Assembly: GCF_949987515.2 (NCBI RefSeq)
Contig: NW_027192651.1
Span: 248,001 to 312,000 of the forward strand
Length of the DNA stretch: 64,000 nt
Direction of reading: 5' to 3'
Source: Delphinus delphis
Lineage: Eukaryota > Chordata > Mammalia > Artiodactyla > Delphinidae
Numbering within the stretch: the first letter of the stretch is position 1; each line of letters opens with the position of its first letter. This document shows, in pieces, positions 11,195 through 25,403 of the stretch. The translations under genes were made by a program, and so were the position numbers. The notes under the pieces were generated by a model. That model did no database searches and was not told the DNA's origin. It worked only from the letters and a program-made list of their open reading frames with translations.

Positions 11195-12774
11195 TTGGCC
11201 AAAAAGGGCGTATGCGTTTTTTCCTGAATATATTCAGGAAAAAACGCATACGCCCTTTTTGGCCAACCAAGCAAGCTTGCAAAGGAAATCTGCACTACAA
11301 TGAAGTCTCACTTCCCCCCGGTCAAAAGGGCCATCTGAAAAAAGTGTAAAATCCAGAAAGGCAGGACAGGCCATGGAGAACTGGGAGCCTTGTTATGCTG
11401 ATGGGCGGGATGTAAATTGCCAACAACCACTCGGGAGAAGTGTATGGTGTTTCCTGAAACATCTAAAAAACAAAGCAACAGAGCCTAGGGCACTGCCACT
11501 TATGGTCCTATAGCTTAGGGAAATTAAAATCAAAAAGACACAGCCACCCCAAAGTTTGGGACGCCTCTGTTTACAAGAACCTCGTTTACAGTACAAGTTC
11601 AACATCGCAGAAAGTGAAAAATGGATAAAGAACTTGTGGTACTTACGTACAATGCAGTATCACTCAGCAATGAAATCTATGTCATCAGGCCCGTAGCAGC
11701 ACAATGAGTGGATTCAGGTACGATGATTCTAACTGAAATAAGTCACACAGAAAAAGAAACATCATAAGATATCACTAATACACGGAATGTAAACTTGGCT
11801 ACACAGGAACTGCATTCCAAAACAGAACAGGGTCTCAAATTTAGAAAACCAACTTATGCTTGCTTAAGGGGAAAGGTGAGTTGGGGTGCTGCATAAAACC
11901 AGAGATTGAAATGAGCACAGATAAAGTTCCTTAAGCCAAATATGGAATAGACAAGAGCTACTCCTTGCTCAACGAAATGGACTCAAAACCCCATATTAAA
12001 CCAACAAGAATGTACCTGACTAGTAAGTATCTTAAAACCTATGGATTGCTATGTCTCCAAAAGAGAATCAAGCGTGTGTACAGGGGAATAAACGCAGCAG
12101 TGATAGGATTGTAGAGGTTCGGTGAGCAAATGAAGACCCTTTGAAGTCATATTGCATGGTACCCATTACACGGGTCTCAACTCTCCAGGTTTAAGATATT
12201 CTTCCTTCAGCTAAAACATGCATGTGGAACCCAGAGTATGATCAACCATGTGAACGGGAGACGTGTTCAAATATGTCTCAGTTTTCCTCCCCTGGTACTC
12301 GGGTGCAACATTCCAGACGCTTTACTAACACTCTCCCGACTTGGAGAGTCAGTCCCTTTAACCTCCTGTTTGGCCCAGTTTGCAATTTCTGCGGAAGATG
12401 AACAGGAATAGCGAGAACCAATGAGAGGCTAGCTGGAGGTGTCTGGACGGGCAAATTTAACTCTCATTTCCCACCAGGAAGAGGAATTAACCAAAGGCTC
12501 AGCATGCCGGGCCGGAACCAGATTAGGGCCTGAAGCCATCCTGCGGTGTTGCGGCCAGGTCACAAGAAAGCGAGTTGAAGAAAGGAGCTCAGGGGCACTG
12601 TAATTCACAAACCTGCAGAGTTATAAATGACAGCTATCGTCCAAAAATAGACTGAAGTAAGGCTGCCAAGAGGACTTGAAAGCAGGGCAGAATTGCAGGA
12701 AACCGATTTCAGGAGGTAGACTGGAATTACATTGAAAGCATAGGAAAAGAGGCAGAACGTCCACAATGATGCAC
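11195..12774 (+). repeat. Satellite unit 8 (1,580)
   Basis: The palindrome is perfect. ACGTACAATGC class. Private CATATTAAACCAACAAGAATG, GATTGTAGAGG and TTTAAGATATTC are all shared with unit 13, 7,893 bases on. Confidence 0.95.
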
Positions 12775-14352
12775 TTGGCCAAAAAGGGCGTATGCGTTTT
12801 TTCCTGAATATATTCAGGAAAAAACGCATACGCCCTTTTTGGCCAACCAAGCAAGCTTGCAAAGGAAATCTGCACTACAATGAAGTCTCACTTCCCCCCG
12901 GTCAAAAGGGCCATCTGTAAAAAGTGTAAAATCCAGAAAGGCAACAGGCCATTGAGAACTGAGAGCCTTGTTATGCTGATGGGCGGGATGTAAATTGCCA
13001 ACAGACACTAAGGAGAAGTGTATGGTGTTTCCTGAAACATCTAAAAAACAAAGCAACAGAGCCTAGGGCACTTCCACTTATGGTCCTATAGCTTAGGGAA
13101 ATTAAAATCAAAAAGACACAGCCACCCCAAAGTTTGGGATGCCTCTGTTTACAAGAACCTCGTTTACCGTACAAGTTCAATATCACAGAAAGTGAAAAAT
13201 GGATAAAGAACTTGTGGTACTTACGTACAATGCAGTATCACTCAGCAATGAAATCTATGTCATCAGGCCCGTAGCAGCATAATGAGTAGATTCAGGTACG
13301 ATGATTCTAACTGAAATAAGTCACACAGAAAAAGAAACATCATAAGATATCACTAATACACGGAATGTAAACTTGGCTACACAGGAACTGCATTCCAAAA
13401 CAGAACAGGGTCTCAAATTTAGAAAACCAACTTATGCTTGCTTAAGGGGAAAGGTGAGTTGGGGTGCTGCATAAAACCAGAGATTGAAATGAGCACAGAT
13501 AAAGTTCCTTAAGCCAAATATGGAATAGACAAGAGCTACTCCTTGCTCAATGAAATGGACTCAACACCCCATATTAAACGCCTAAGAATGTACCTGACTA
13601 GTAAGTATCTTAAAACCTATGGATTGCTATGTCTCCGAAAGAGAATCAAGCATGTGTACAGGGGCATAAACGCAGCAGTGATAGGATTGGAGAGGTTCGG
13701 TGAGCAAATGAAGACCCTTTGAAGTCATATTGCATGGTACCCATTCCACGGGTTTCAACTACCCTGGTTTAAGGTATTCTTCCTTCAGCTAAAACATGCA
13801 TGTGGAACCTAGAGTATGATCAACCATGTCATCGGGAGACGTGTTCAAATATGTCTCAGTTTTCCTCCCCTGCTACTCGGGTGGAACATTCCAGACGCTT
13901 TACTAACACTCTCCCCACTTGGAGAGTCAGTCCCTTTAACCTCCTGTTTGGCCCAGTTTGCAATTTCTGTGGAAGATGAACAGGAATAGCGAGAACCAAT
14001 GAGAGGCTAGCTGGAGGTGTCTGGACGGGCAAATTTAACTCTCATTTCCCACCAGGAAGAGGAATTAACCAAAGGCTCAGCATGCCGGGCCGGAACCAGA
14101 TTAGGGCCTGAAGCCATCCTGCGGTGTTGCCGCCAGGTCACAAGAAAGCGAGTTGAAGACAGGAGCTCAGGGGCACTGTAATTCACAAACCTGCAGAGTT
14201 ATAAATGACAGCTATCGTCCAAAAATAGACTGAAGTAAGGCTGCCAAGAGGACTTGAAAGCGGGGCAGAATTGCAGGAAACCGATTTCAGGAGGTAGACT
14301 GGAATTGCATTGAAAGCATAGGAAAAGAGGCAGAACGTCCACAATGATGCAC
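12775..14352 (+). repeat. Satellite unit 9 (1,578)
   Basis: The palindrome is perfect. ACGTACAATGC class. It has CCATCTGTAAAAAG, a 3-base shortening in AGGCAACAGGCC, and CCTGCTACTCGGGTGG. Unit 14 is its duplicate, differing for example at 13,830 (GTCATCGGG against GTGATCGGG). Confidence 0.95.
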
Positions 14353-15932
14353 TTGGCCAAAAAGGGCGTATGCGTTTTTTCCTGAATATATTCAGGAAAA
14401 AACGCATACGCCCTTTTTGGCCAACCAAGCAAGCTTGCAAAGGAAATCTGCACTACAATGAAGTCTCACTTCCCCCCGGTCAAAAGGGCCATCTGAAAAA
14501 AGGGTAAAATCCAGAAAGGCAGGACAGGCCATGGAGAACTGGGAGCCTTGTTATGCTGATGGGCGGGATGTAAATTGCCAAGAAACACTAAGGAGAAGTG
14601 TATGGTGTTTCCTGAAACATCTAAAAAACAAAGCAACAGAGCCTAGGGCACTTCCACTTATGGTCCTATAGCTTAGGGAAATTAAAATCAAAAAGACACA
14701 GCCACCCCAAAGTTTGGATAGGCTCTGTTTACAAGAACCTCGTTTACAGTACAAGTTCAACATCGCAGAAAGTGAAAAATGGATAAAGAAGTTGTGGTAT
14801 TTACTTACAAAGCAATATCACTCAGCAATGAAATCTGTGTCATCAGGCCCTTAGCAGCACAATGAGTGGATTCAGGTATGATGATTCTAACTGAAATAAG
14901 TCACACAGAAAAAGAAACATCATAAGATATCAGTAATACACGGAATGTAAACTTGGCTACACAGGAACTGAATTGCAGAACAGAACAGGGTCTCAAATTT
15001 AGAAAACCAACTTATGCTTGCTTAAGGGGAAAGGTGAGTTGGGGTGCTGCATAAAACCAGAGATCGAAATGAGCACCGATAAAGTTCCTTAAGCCAAATA
15101 TGGAATAGACAAGAGCTACTCCTTGCTCAACGAAATGGACTCAACACCGCATATTAAACGCCTAAGAATGTACCTGACTAGTAAGTATCTTAAAACCTAT
15201 GGATTGCTATGTCTCTGAAAGAGAATCAAGCATGTGTACAGGGGCATAAATGCAGCAGTGATAGCATTGGAGAGGTTCGGTGAGCAAATGAAGACCCTTT
15301 GAAGTCATATTGCATGGTACCCATTCCACGGGTTTCAACTACCCATGTTTTAGGTATTCTTCCTTCAGCTAAAACATGCATGTGGAACCCAGAGTATGAT
15401 CAACCATGTGAATGGGAGACGTGTTCAAATATGTCTCAGTTTTTCTCCCCTGGTACTCGGGTGCAACATTCCAGACGCTTTACTAACACTCTGCCCACTT
15501 GGAAAGTCAGCGCCTTTAACCTCCTGTTTGGCCCAGTTTGCAATTTCTGCGGAAGATGAACAGGAATAGCGAGAACCAATGAGAGGCTAGCTGGAGGTGT
15601 CTGGACGGGCAAATTTAACTCTCATTTCCCACCAGGAAGAGGAATTAACCAAAGGCTCAGCATGCCGGGCCGGAAACAGATTAGGGCCTGAAGCCATCCT
15701 GCGGTGTTGCGGCCAGGTCACAAGAAAGCGAGTTGAAGAAAGGAGCTCAGGGGCACTGCAATTGACAAACCAGCAGAGTTATAAATGACAGCTATCGTCC
15801 AAAAATAGACTGAAGTAAGGCTGCCAAGAGGACTTGAAAGCGGGGCAGAATTGCAGGAAACCGATTTCAGGAGGTAGACTGGAATTGCATTGAAAGCATA
15901 GGAAAAGAGGCAGAACGTCCACAATGATGCAC
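14353..15932 (+). repeat. Satellite unit 10 (1,580), largely converted to unit 11 sequence
   Basis: The first ~230 bases share AAAAAAGGGTAAAATCC and CCAAGAAACAC with unit 15, its duplicate. From 14,589 on it instead follows unit 11 (ACTAAGGAG, TTGGATAGGC, GAATTGCAGAAC, GCACCGATAAAG, AGTTTTTCTCCCC), ending in unit 11's GCAATTGACAAACCAGC. The palindrome is perfect. Confidence 0.93.
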
Positions 15933-17510
15933 TTGGCCAAAAAGGGCGTATGCGTTTTTTCCTGAATATATTCAGGAAATAACGCATACGCCCTTTTTGG
16001 CCAACCAAGCAAGCTTGCAAAGGAAATCTGCACTACAATGAAGTCTCACTTCCCCCCGGTCAAAAGGGCCATCTGAAAAAAGTGTAAAATCCAGAAAGGC
16101 AACAGGCCATTGAGAACTGGGAGCCTTGTTATGCTGATGGGCGGGATGTAAATTGCCAACAGACACTAAGGAGAAGTGTATGGTGTTTCCTGAAACATCT
16201 AAAAAACAAAGCAACAGAGCCTAGGGCACTTCCACTTATGGTCCTATAGCTTAGGGAAATTAAAATCAAAAAGACACAGCCACCCCAAAGTTTGGATAGG
16301 CTCTGTTTACAAGAACCTCGTTTACAGTACAAGTTCAACATCGCAGAAAGTGAAAAATGGATAAAGAAGTTGTGGTATTTACTTACAAAGCAATATCACT
16401 CAGCAATGAAATCTGTGTCATCAGGCCCTTAGCAGCACAATGAGTGGATTCAGGTATGATGATTCTAACTGAAATAAGTCACACAGAAAAAGAAACATCA
16501 TAAGATATCAGTAATACACGGAATGTAAACTTGGCTACACAGGAACTGAATTGCAGAACAGAACAGGGTCTCAAATTTAGAAAACCAACTTATGCTTGCT
16601 TAAGGGGAAAGGTGAGTTGGGGTGCTGCATAAAACCAGAGATTGAAATGAGCACCGATAAAGTTCCTTAAGCCAAATATGGAATAGACAAGAGCTACTCC
16701 TTGCTCAACGAAATGGACTCAACACCGCATATTAAACGCCTAAGAATGTACCTGACTAGTAAGTATCTTAAAACCTATGGATTGCTATGTCTCTGAAAGA
16801 GAATCAAGCATGTGTACAGGGGCATAAATGCAGCAGTGATAGCATTGGAGAGGTTCGGTGAGCAAATGAAGACCCTTTGAAGTCATATTGCATGGTACCC
16901 ATTCCACGGGTTTCAACTACCCATGTTTTAGGTATTCTTCCTTCAGCTAAAACATGCATGTGGAACCCAGAGTATGATCAACCATGTGAATGGGAGACGT
17001 GTTCAAATATGTCTCAGTTTTTCTCCCCTGGTACTCGGGTGCAACATTCCAGACGCTTTACTAACACTCTGCCCACTTGGAAAGTCAGCGCCTTTAACCT
17101 CCTGTTTGGCCCAGTTTGCAATTTCTGCGGAAGATGAACAGGAATAGCGAGAACCAATGAGAGGCTAGCTGGAGGTGTCTGGACGGGCAAATTTAACTCT
17201 CATTTCCCACCAGGAAGAGGAATTAACCAAAGGCTCAGCATGCCGGGCCGGAAACAGATTAGGGCCTGAAGCCATCCTGCGGTGTTGCGGCCAGGTCACA
17301 AGAAAGCGAGTTGAAGAAAGGAGCTCAGGGGCACTGCAATTGACAAACCAGCAGAGTTATAAATGACAGCTATCGTCCAAAAATAGACTGAAGTAAGGCT
17401 GCCAAGAGGACTTGAAAGCGGGGCAGAATTGCAGGAAACCGATTTCAGGAGGTAGACTGGAATTGCATTGAAAGCATAGGAAAAGAGGCAGAACGTCCAC
17501 AATGATGCAC
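15933..17510 (+). repeat. Satellite unit 11 (1,578)
   Basis: The palindrome has one mismatch (T at 15980), the same change as in units 12 and 17 but absent from its duplicate unit 16, so it arrived with the conversion tract. ACTTACAAAGC class. Confidence 0.95.
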
Positions 17511-19087
17511 TTGGCCAAAAAGGGCGTATGCGTTTTTTCCTGAATATATTCAGGAAATAACGCATACGCCCTTTTTGGCCAACCAAGCAAGCTTGCAAAG
17601 GAAATCTGCACTACAATGAAGTCTCACTTCCCCCCGGTCAAAAGGGCCATCTGAAAAAAGTGTAAAATCCAGAAAGGCAACAGGCCATGGAGAACTGGGA
17701 GCCTTGTTATGCTGATGGGCGGGATGTAAATTGCCAACAGACACTTGGGAGAAGTGTATGGTGTTTCCTGAAACATCTAAAAAACAAAGCAACAGAACCT
17801 AGGGCACTTCCACTTATGGTCCTATAGCTTAGGGAAATTAAAATCAAAAAGACACAGCCACCCCAAAGTTTGGAACGGCTCTGTTTACAAGAACCTCTTT
17901 ACAGTACAAGTTCAACATCGCAGAAAGTGAAAAATGGATAAAGAAGTTGTGGTATTTACTTACAAAGCAATATCACTCAGCAATGAAATCTGTGTCATCA
18001 GGCACTTAGCAGCACAATGAGTGGATTCAGGTATGATGATTCTAACTGAAATAAGTCACACAGAAAAAGAAACATCATAAGATATCAGTAATACACGGAA
18101 TGTAAACTTGGCTACACAGGAACTGAATTACAGAACAGAACAGGGTCTCAAATTTAGAAAACCAACTTATGCTTGCTTAAGGGTAAAGGTGAGTTGGGGT
18201 GCTGCATAAAACCAGAGATTGAAATGAGCACAGATAAAGTTCCTTAAGCCAAATATGGAATAGACAAGAGCTACTCCTTGCTCAACGAAATGGACTCAAC
18301 ACCGCATATTAAACGCCTAAGAATGTACCTGACTAGTAAGTATCTTAAAACCTATGGATTGCTATGTCTCTGAAAGAGAATCAAGCATGTGTACAGGGGC
18401 ATAAATGCAGCAGTGATAGCATTGGAGAGGTTCGGTGAGCAAATGAAGACCCTTTGAAGTCATATTGCATGGTACCCATTCCACGGGTTTCAACTACCCA
18501 TGTTTTAGGTATTCTTCCTTCAGCTAAAACATGCATGTGGAACCCAGAGTATGATCAACCATGTGAATGGGAGACGTGTTCAAATATGTCTCAGTTTTCC
18601 TCCCCTGGTACTCGGGTGCAACATTCCAGACGCTTTACTAACACTCTGCCCACTTGGAAAGTCAGCGCCTTTAACCTCCTGTTTGGCCCAGTTTGCAATT
18701 TCTGCGGAAGATGAACAGGAATAGCGAGAACCAATGAGAGGCTAGCTGGAGGTGTCTGGACGGGCAAATTTAACTCTCATTTCCCACCAGGAAGAGGAAA
18801 TAACCAAAGGCTCAGCGTGCCGTGCCGGAACCAGATTAGGGCCTGAAGCCATCCTGCGGTGTTGCGGCCAGGTCACAAGAAAGCGAGTTGAAGAAAGGAG
18901 CTCAGGGGCACTGTAATTCACAAACCTGCAGAGTTATAAATGACAGCTATCGTCCAAAAATAGACTGAAGTAAGGCTGCCAAGAGGACTTGAAAGCGGGG
19001 CAGAATTGCAGGAAACCGATTTCAGGAGGTAGACTGGAATTGCATTGAAAGCATAGGAAAAGAGGCAGAACGTCCACAATGATGCAC
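17511..19087 (+). repeat. Satellite unit 12 (1,577), carries the five-unit crossover
   Basis: The palindrome has one mismatch (T at 17558). It matches unit 17 up to 18,799 (AACCTCTTTACAG, CAGGCACTTAGC). From 18,800 it matches the right end of unit 7 (AGGAAATAACC, GTGCCGTGCCGG). Confidence 0.93.
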
Positions 19088-20667
19088 TTGGCCAAAAAGG
19101 GCGTATGCGTTTTTTCCTGAATATATTCAGGAAAAAACGCATACGCCCTTTTTGGCCAACCAAGCAAGCTTGCAAAGGAAATCTGCACTACAATGAAGTC
19201 TCACTTCCCCCCGGTCAAAAGGGCCATCTGAAAAAAGTGTAAAATCCAGAAAGGCAGGACAGGCCATGGAGAACTGGGAGCCTTGTTATGCTGATGGGCG
19301 GGATGTAAATTGCCAACAACCACTCGGGAGAAGTGTATGGTGTTTCCTGAAACATCTAAAAAACAAAGCAACAGAGCCTAGGGCACTGCCACTTATGGTC
19401 CTATAGCTTAGGGAAATTAAAATCAAAAAGACACAGCCACCCCAAAGTTTGGGACGCCTCTGTTTACAAGAACCTCGTTTACAGTACAAGTTCAACATCG
19501 CAGAAAGTGAAAAATGGATAAAGAACTTGTGGTACTTACGTACAATGCAGTATCACTCAGCAATGAAATCTATGTCATCAGGCCCGTAGCAGCACAATGA
19601 GTGGATTCAGGTACGATGATTCTAACTGAAATAAGTCACACAGAAAAAGAAACATCATAAGATATCACTAATACACGGAATGTAAACTTGGCTACACAGG
19701 AACTGCATTCCAAAACAGAACAGGGTCTCAAATTTAGAAAACCAACTTATGCTTGCTTAAGGGGAAAGGTGAGTTGGGGTGCTGCATAAAACCAGAGATT
19801 GAAATGAGCACAGATAAAGTTCCTTAAGCCAAATATGGAATAGACAAGAGCTACTCCTTGCTCAATGAAATGGACTCAAAACCCCATATTAAACCAACAA
19901 GAATGTACCTGACTAGTAAGTATCTTAAAACCTATGGATTGCTATGTCTCCAAAAGAGAATCAAGCGTGTGTACAGGGGAATAAACGCAGCAGTGATAGG
20001 ATTGTAGAGGTTCGGTGAGCAAATGAAGACCCTTTGAAGTCATATTGCATGGTACCCATTACACGGGTCTCAACTCTCCAGGTTTAAGATATTCTTCCTT
20101 CAGCTAAAACATGCATGTGGAACCCAGAGTATGATCAACCATGTGAACGGGAGACGTGTTCAAATATGTCTCAGTTTTCCTCCCCTGGTACTCGGGTGCA
20201 ACATTCCAGACGCTTTACTAACACTCTCCCGACTTGGAGAGTCAGTCCCTTTAACCTCCTGTTTGGCCCAGTTTGCAATTTCTGCGGAAGATGAACAGGA
20301 ATAGCGAGAACCAATGAGAGGCTAGCTGGAGGTGTCTGGACGGGCAAATTTAACTCTCATTTCCCACCAGGAAGAGGAATTAACCAAAGGCTCAGCATGC
20401 CGGGCCGGAACCAGATTAGGGCCTGAAGCCATCCTGCGGTGTTGCGGCCAGGTCACAAGAAAGCGAGTTGAAGAAAGGAGCTCAGGGGCACTGTAATTCA
20501 CAAACCTGCAGAGTTATAAATGACAGCTATCGTCCAAAAATAGACTGAAGTAAGGCTGCCAAGAGGACTTGAAAGCAGGGCAGAATTGCAGGAAACCGAT
20601 TTCAGGAGGTAGACTGGAATTACATTGAAAGCATAGGAAAAGAGGCAGAACGTCCACAATGATGCAC
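19088..20667 (+). repeat. Satellite unit 13 (1,580), duplicate of unit 8
   Basis: Carries every private variant of unit 8. It differs by CTCAATGAAATGG at 19,861 where unit 8 has CTCAACGAAATGG. The palindrome is perfect. Confidence 0.95.
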
Positions 20668-22245
20668 TTGGCCAAAAAGGGCGTATGCGTTTTTTCCTGA
20701 ATATATTCAGGAAAAAACGCATACGCCCTTTTTGGCCAACCAAGCAAGCTTGCAAAGGAAATCTGCACTACAATGAAGTCTCACTTCCCCCCGGTCAAAA
20801 GGGCCATCTGTAAAAAGTGTAAAATCCAGAAAGGCAACAGGCCATTGAGAACTGAGAGCCTTGTTATGCTGATGGGCGGGATGTAAATTGCCAACAGACA
20901 CTAAGGAGAAGTGTATGGTGTTTCCTGAAACATCTAAAAAACAAAGCAACAGAGCCTAGGGCACTTCCACTTATGGTCCTATAGCTTAGGGAAATTAAAA
21001 TCAAAAAGACACAGCCACCCCAAAGTTTGGGATGCCTCTGTTTACAAGAACCTCGTTTACCGTACAAGTTCAATATCACAGAAAGTGAAAAATGGATAAA
21101 GAACTTGTGGTACTTACGTACAATGCAGTATCACTCAGCAATGAAATCTATGTCATCAGGCCCGTAGCAGCATAATGAGTAGATTCAGGTACGATGATTC
21201 TAACTGAAATAAGTCACACAGAAAAAGAAACATCATAAGATATCACTAATACACGGAATGTAAACTTGGCTACACAGGAACTGCATTCCAAAACAGAACA
21301 GGGTCTCAAATTTAGAAAACCAACTTATGCTTGCTTAAGGGGAAAGGTGAGTTGGGGTGCTGCATAAAACCAGAGATTGAAATGAGCACAGATAAAGTTC
21401 CTTAAGCCAAATATGGAATAGACAAGAGCTACTCCTTGCTCAATGAAATGGACTCAACACCCCATATTAAACGCCTAAGAATGTACCTGACTAGTAAGTA
21501 TCTTAAAACCTATGGATTGCTATGTCTCCGAAAGAGAATCAAGCATGTGTACAGGGGCATAAACGCAGCAGTGATAGGATTGGAGAGGTTCGGTGAGCAA
21601 ATGAAGACCCTTTGAAGTCATATTGCATGGTACCCATTCCACGGGTTTCAACTACCCTGGTTTAAGGTATTCTTCCTTCAGCTAAAACATGCATGTGGAA
21701 CCTAGAGTATGATCAACCATGTGATCGGGAGACGTGTTCAAATATGTCTCAGTTTTCCTCCCCTGCTACTCGGGTGGAACATTCCAGACGCTTTACTAAC
21801 ACTCTCCCCACTTGGAGAGTCAGTCCCTTTAACCTCCTGTTTGGCCCAGTTTGCAATTTCTGTGGAAGATGAACAGGAATAGCGAGAACCAATGAGAGGC
21901 TAGCTGGAGGTGTCTGGACGGGCAAATTTAACTCTCATTTCCCACCAGGAAGAGGAATTAACCAAAGGCTCAGCATGCCGGGCCGGAACCAGATTAGGGC
22001 CTGAAGCCATCCTGCGGTGTTGCCGCCAGGTCACAAGAAAGCGAGTTGAAGACAGGAGCTCAGGGGCACTGTAATTCACAAACCTGCAGAGTTATAAATG
22101 ACAGCTATCGTCCAAAAATAGACTGAAGTAAGGCTGCCAAGAGGACTTGAAAGCGGGGCAGAATTGCAGGAAACCGATTTCAGGAGGTAGACTGGAATTG
22201 CATTGAAAGCATAGGAAAAGAGGCAGAACGTCCACAATGATGCAC
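20668..22245 (+). repeat. Satellite unit 14 (1,578), duplicate of unit 9
   Basis: Same private set as unit 9 (CCATCTGTAAAAAG, AATTACATTGAAAG before the palindrome, CCTGCTACTCGGGTGG). The palindrome is perfect. Confidence 0.95.
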
Positions 22246-23825
22246 TTGGCCAAAAAGGGCGTATGCGTTTTTTCCTGAATATATTCAGGAAAAAACGCAT
22301 ACGCCCTTTTTGGCCAACCAAGCAAGCTTGCAAAGGAAATCTGCACTACAATGAAGTCTCACTTCCCCCCGGTCAAAAGGGCCATCTGAAAAAAGGGTAA
22401 AATCCAGAAAGGCAGGACAGGCCATGGAGAACTGGGAGCCTTGTTATGCTGATGGGCGGGATGTAAATTGCCAAGAAACACTTGGGAGAAGTGTATGGTG
22501 TTTCCTGAAACATCTAAAAAACAAAGCAACAGAACCTAGGGCACTTCCACTTATGGTCCTATAGCTTAGGGAAATTAAAATCAAAAAGACACAGCCACCC
22601 CAAAGTTTGGAACGGCTCTGTTTACAAGAACCTCGTTTACAGTACAATTTCAACATCGCAGAAAGTGAAAAATGGATAAAGAAGTTGTGGTATTTACTTA
22701 CAAAGCAATATCACTCAGCAATGAAATCTGTGTCATCAGGCCCTTAGCAGCACAATGAGTGGATTCAGGTATGATGATTCTAACTGAAATAAGTCACACA
22801 GAAAAAGAAACATCATAAGATATCAGTAATACACGGAATGTAAACTTGGCTACACAGGAACTGAATTACAGAACAGAACAGGGTCTCAAATTTAGAAAAC
22901 CAACTTATGCTTGCTTAAGGGGAAAGGTGAGTTGGGGTGCTGCATAGAACTAGAGATTGAAATGAGCACAGATAAAGTTCCTTAAGCCAAATATGGAATA
23001 GACAAGAGCTACTCCTTGCTCAACGAAATGGACTCAACACCCCATATTAAACGCCTAAGAATGTACCTGACTAGTAAGTATCTTAAAACCTATGGATTGC
23101 TATGTCTCTGAAAGAGAATCAAGAATGTGTACAGGGGCATAAACGCAGCAGTGATAGGATTGGAGAGGTTCGGTGAGCAAATGAAGACCCTTTGAAGTCA
23201 TATTGCATGGTACCCATTCCACGGGTTTCAACTACCCATATTTTAGGTATTCTTCCTTCAGCTAAAACATGCATGTGGAACCCAGAGTATGATCAACCAT
23301 GTGAATGGGAGACGTGTTCAAATATGTCTCAGTTTTCCTCCCCTGGTACTCGGGTGCAACATTCCAGACGCTTTACTAACACTCTGCCCACTTGGAAAGT
23401 CAGCGCCTTTAACCTCCTGTTTGGCCCAGTTTGCAATTTCTGCGGAAGATGAACAGGAATAGCGAGAACCAATGAGAGGCTAGCTGGAGGTGTCTGGACG
23501 GGCAAATTTAACTCTCATTTCCCACCAGGAAGAGGAATTAACCAAAGGCTCAGCATGCCGGGCCGGAAACAGATTAGGGCCTGAAGCCATCATGCGGTGT
23601 TGCGGCCAGGTCACAAGAAAGCGAGTTGAAGAAAGGAGCTCAGGGGCACTGTAATTCACAAACCTGCAGAGTTATAAATGACAGCTATCGTCCAAAAATA
23701 GACTGAAGTAAGGCTGCCAAGAGGCCTTGAAAGCAGGGCAGAATTGCAGGAAACCGATTTCAGGAGGTAGACTGGAATTGCATTGAAAGCATAGGAAAAG
23801 AGGCAGAACGTCCACAATGATGCAC
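22246..23825 (+). repeat. Satellite unit 15 (1,580), unconverted duplicate of unit 10
   Basis: Shares GGGTAAAATCC and CCAAGAAACAC with unit 10, then has CTTGGGAG, TTGGAACGG, TACAATTTCAAC and ACCCATATTTTAGG where unit 10 has unit 11 sequence. It preserves the state before conversion. The palindrome is perfect. Confidence 0.95.
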
Positions 23826-25403
23826 TTGGCCAAAAAGGGCGTATGCGTTTTTTCCTGAATATATTCAGGAAAAAACGCATACGCCCTTTTTGGCCAACCA
23901 AGCAAGCTTGCAAAGGAAATCTGCACTACAATGAAGTCTCACTTCCCCCCGGTCAAAAGGGCCATCTGAAAAAAGTGTAAAATCCAGAAAGGCAACAGGC
24001 CATTGAGAACTGGGAGCCTTGTTATGCTGATGGGCGGGATGTAAATTGCCAACAGACACTAAGGAGAAGTGTATGGTGTTTCCTGAAACATCTAAAAAAC
24101 AAAGCAACAGAGCCTAGGGCACTTCCACTTATGGTCCTATAGCTTAGGGAAATTAAAATCAAAAAGACACAGCCACCCCAAAGTTTGGATAGGCTCTGTT
24201 TACAAGAACCTCGTTTACAGTACAAGTTCAACATCGCAGAAAGTGAAAAATGGATAAAGAAGTTGTGGTATTTACTTACAAAGCAATATCACTCAGCAAT
24301 GAAATCTGTGTCATCAGGCCCTTAGCAGCACAATGAGTGGATTCAGGTATGATGATTCTAACTGAAATAAGTCACACAGAAAAAGAAACATCATAAGATA
24401 TCAGTAATACACGGAATGTAAACTTGGCTACACAGGAACTGAATTGCAGAACAGAACAGGGTCTCAAATTTAGAAAACCAACTTATGCTTGCTTAAGGGG
24501 AAAGGTGAGTTGGGGTGCTGCATAAAACCAGAGATTGAAATGAGCACCGATAAAGTTCCTTAAGCCAAATATGGAATAGACAAGAGCTACTCCTTGCTCA
24601 ACGAAATGGACTCAACACCGCATATTAAACGCCTAAGAATGTACCTGACTAGTAAGTATCTTAAAACCTATGGATTGCTATGTCTCTGAAAGAGAATCAA
24701 GCATGTGTACAGGGGCATAAATGCAGCAGTGATAGCATTGGAGAGGTTCGGTGAGCAAATGAAGACCCTTTGAAGTCATATTGCATGGTACCCATTCCAC
24801 GGGTTTCAACTACCCATGTTTTAGGTATTCTTCCTTCAGCTAAAACATGCATGTGGAACCCAGAGTATGATCAACCATGTGAATGGGAGACGTGTTCAAA
24901 TATGTCTCAGTTTTTCTCCCCTGGTACTCGGGTGCAACATTCCAGACGCTTTACTAACACTCTGCCCACTTGGAAAGTCAGCGCCTTTAACCTCCTGTTT
25001 GGCCCAGTTTGCAATTTCTGCGGAAGATGAACAGGAATAGCGAGAACCAATGAGAGGCTAGCTGGAGGTGTCTGGACGGGCAAATTTAACTCTCATTTCC
25101 CACCAGGAAGAGGAATTAACCAAAGGCTCAGCATGCCGGGCCGGAAACAGATTAGGGCCTGAAGCCATCCTGCGGTGTTGCGGCCAGGTCACAAGAAAGC
25201 GAGTTGAAGAAAGGAGCTCAGGGGCACTGCAATTGACAAACCAGCAGAGTTATAAATGACAGCTATCGTCCAAAAATAGACTGAAGTAAGGCTGCCAAGA
25301 GGACTTGAAAGCGGGGCAGAATTGCAGGAAACCGATTTCAGGAGGTAGACTGGAATTGCATTGAAAGCATAGGAAAAGAGGCAGAACGTCCACAATGATG
25401 CAC
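23826..25403 (+). repeat. Satellite unit 16 (1,578), duplicate of unit 11
   Basis: The palindrome is perfect, unlike unit 11. The remainder follows unit 11 (ACTAAGGAG, TTGGATAGG, GCACCGATAAAG, AGTTTTTCTCCCC). Confidence 0.95.

Larger units (their letters stand above)
10880..18772 (+). repeat. Five-unit block, copy 1 (7,893 bases)
   Basis: Palindrome centres 11230, 12810, 14388, 15968 and 17546 are each repeated exactly 7,893 bases later. Private variants of units 8, 9, 11 and 12 recur in units 13, 14, 16 and 17. Limits are given to about 27 bases either side, from the mapped switch in unit 12. Confidence 0.9.
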
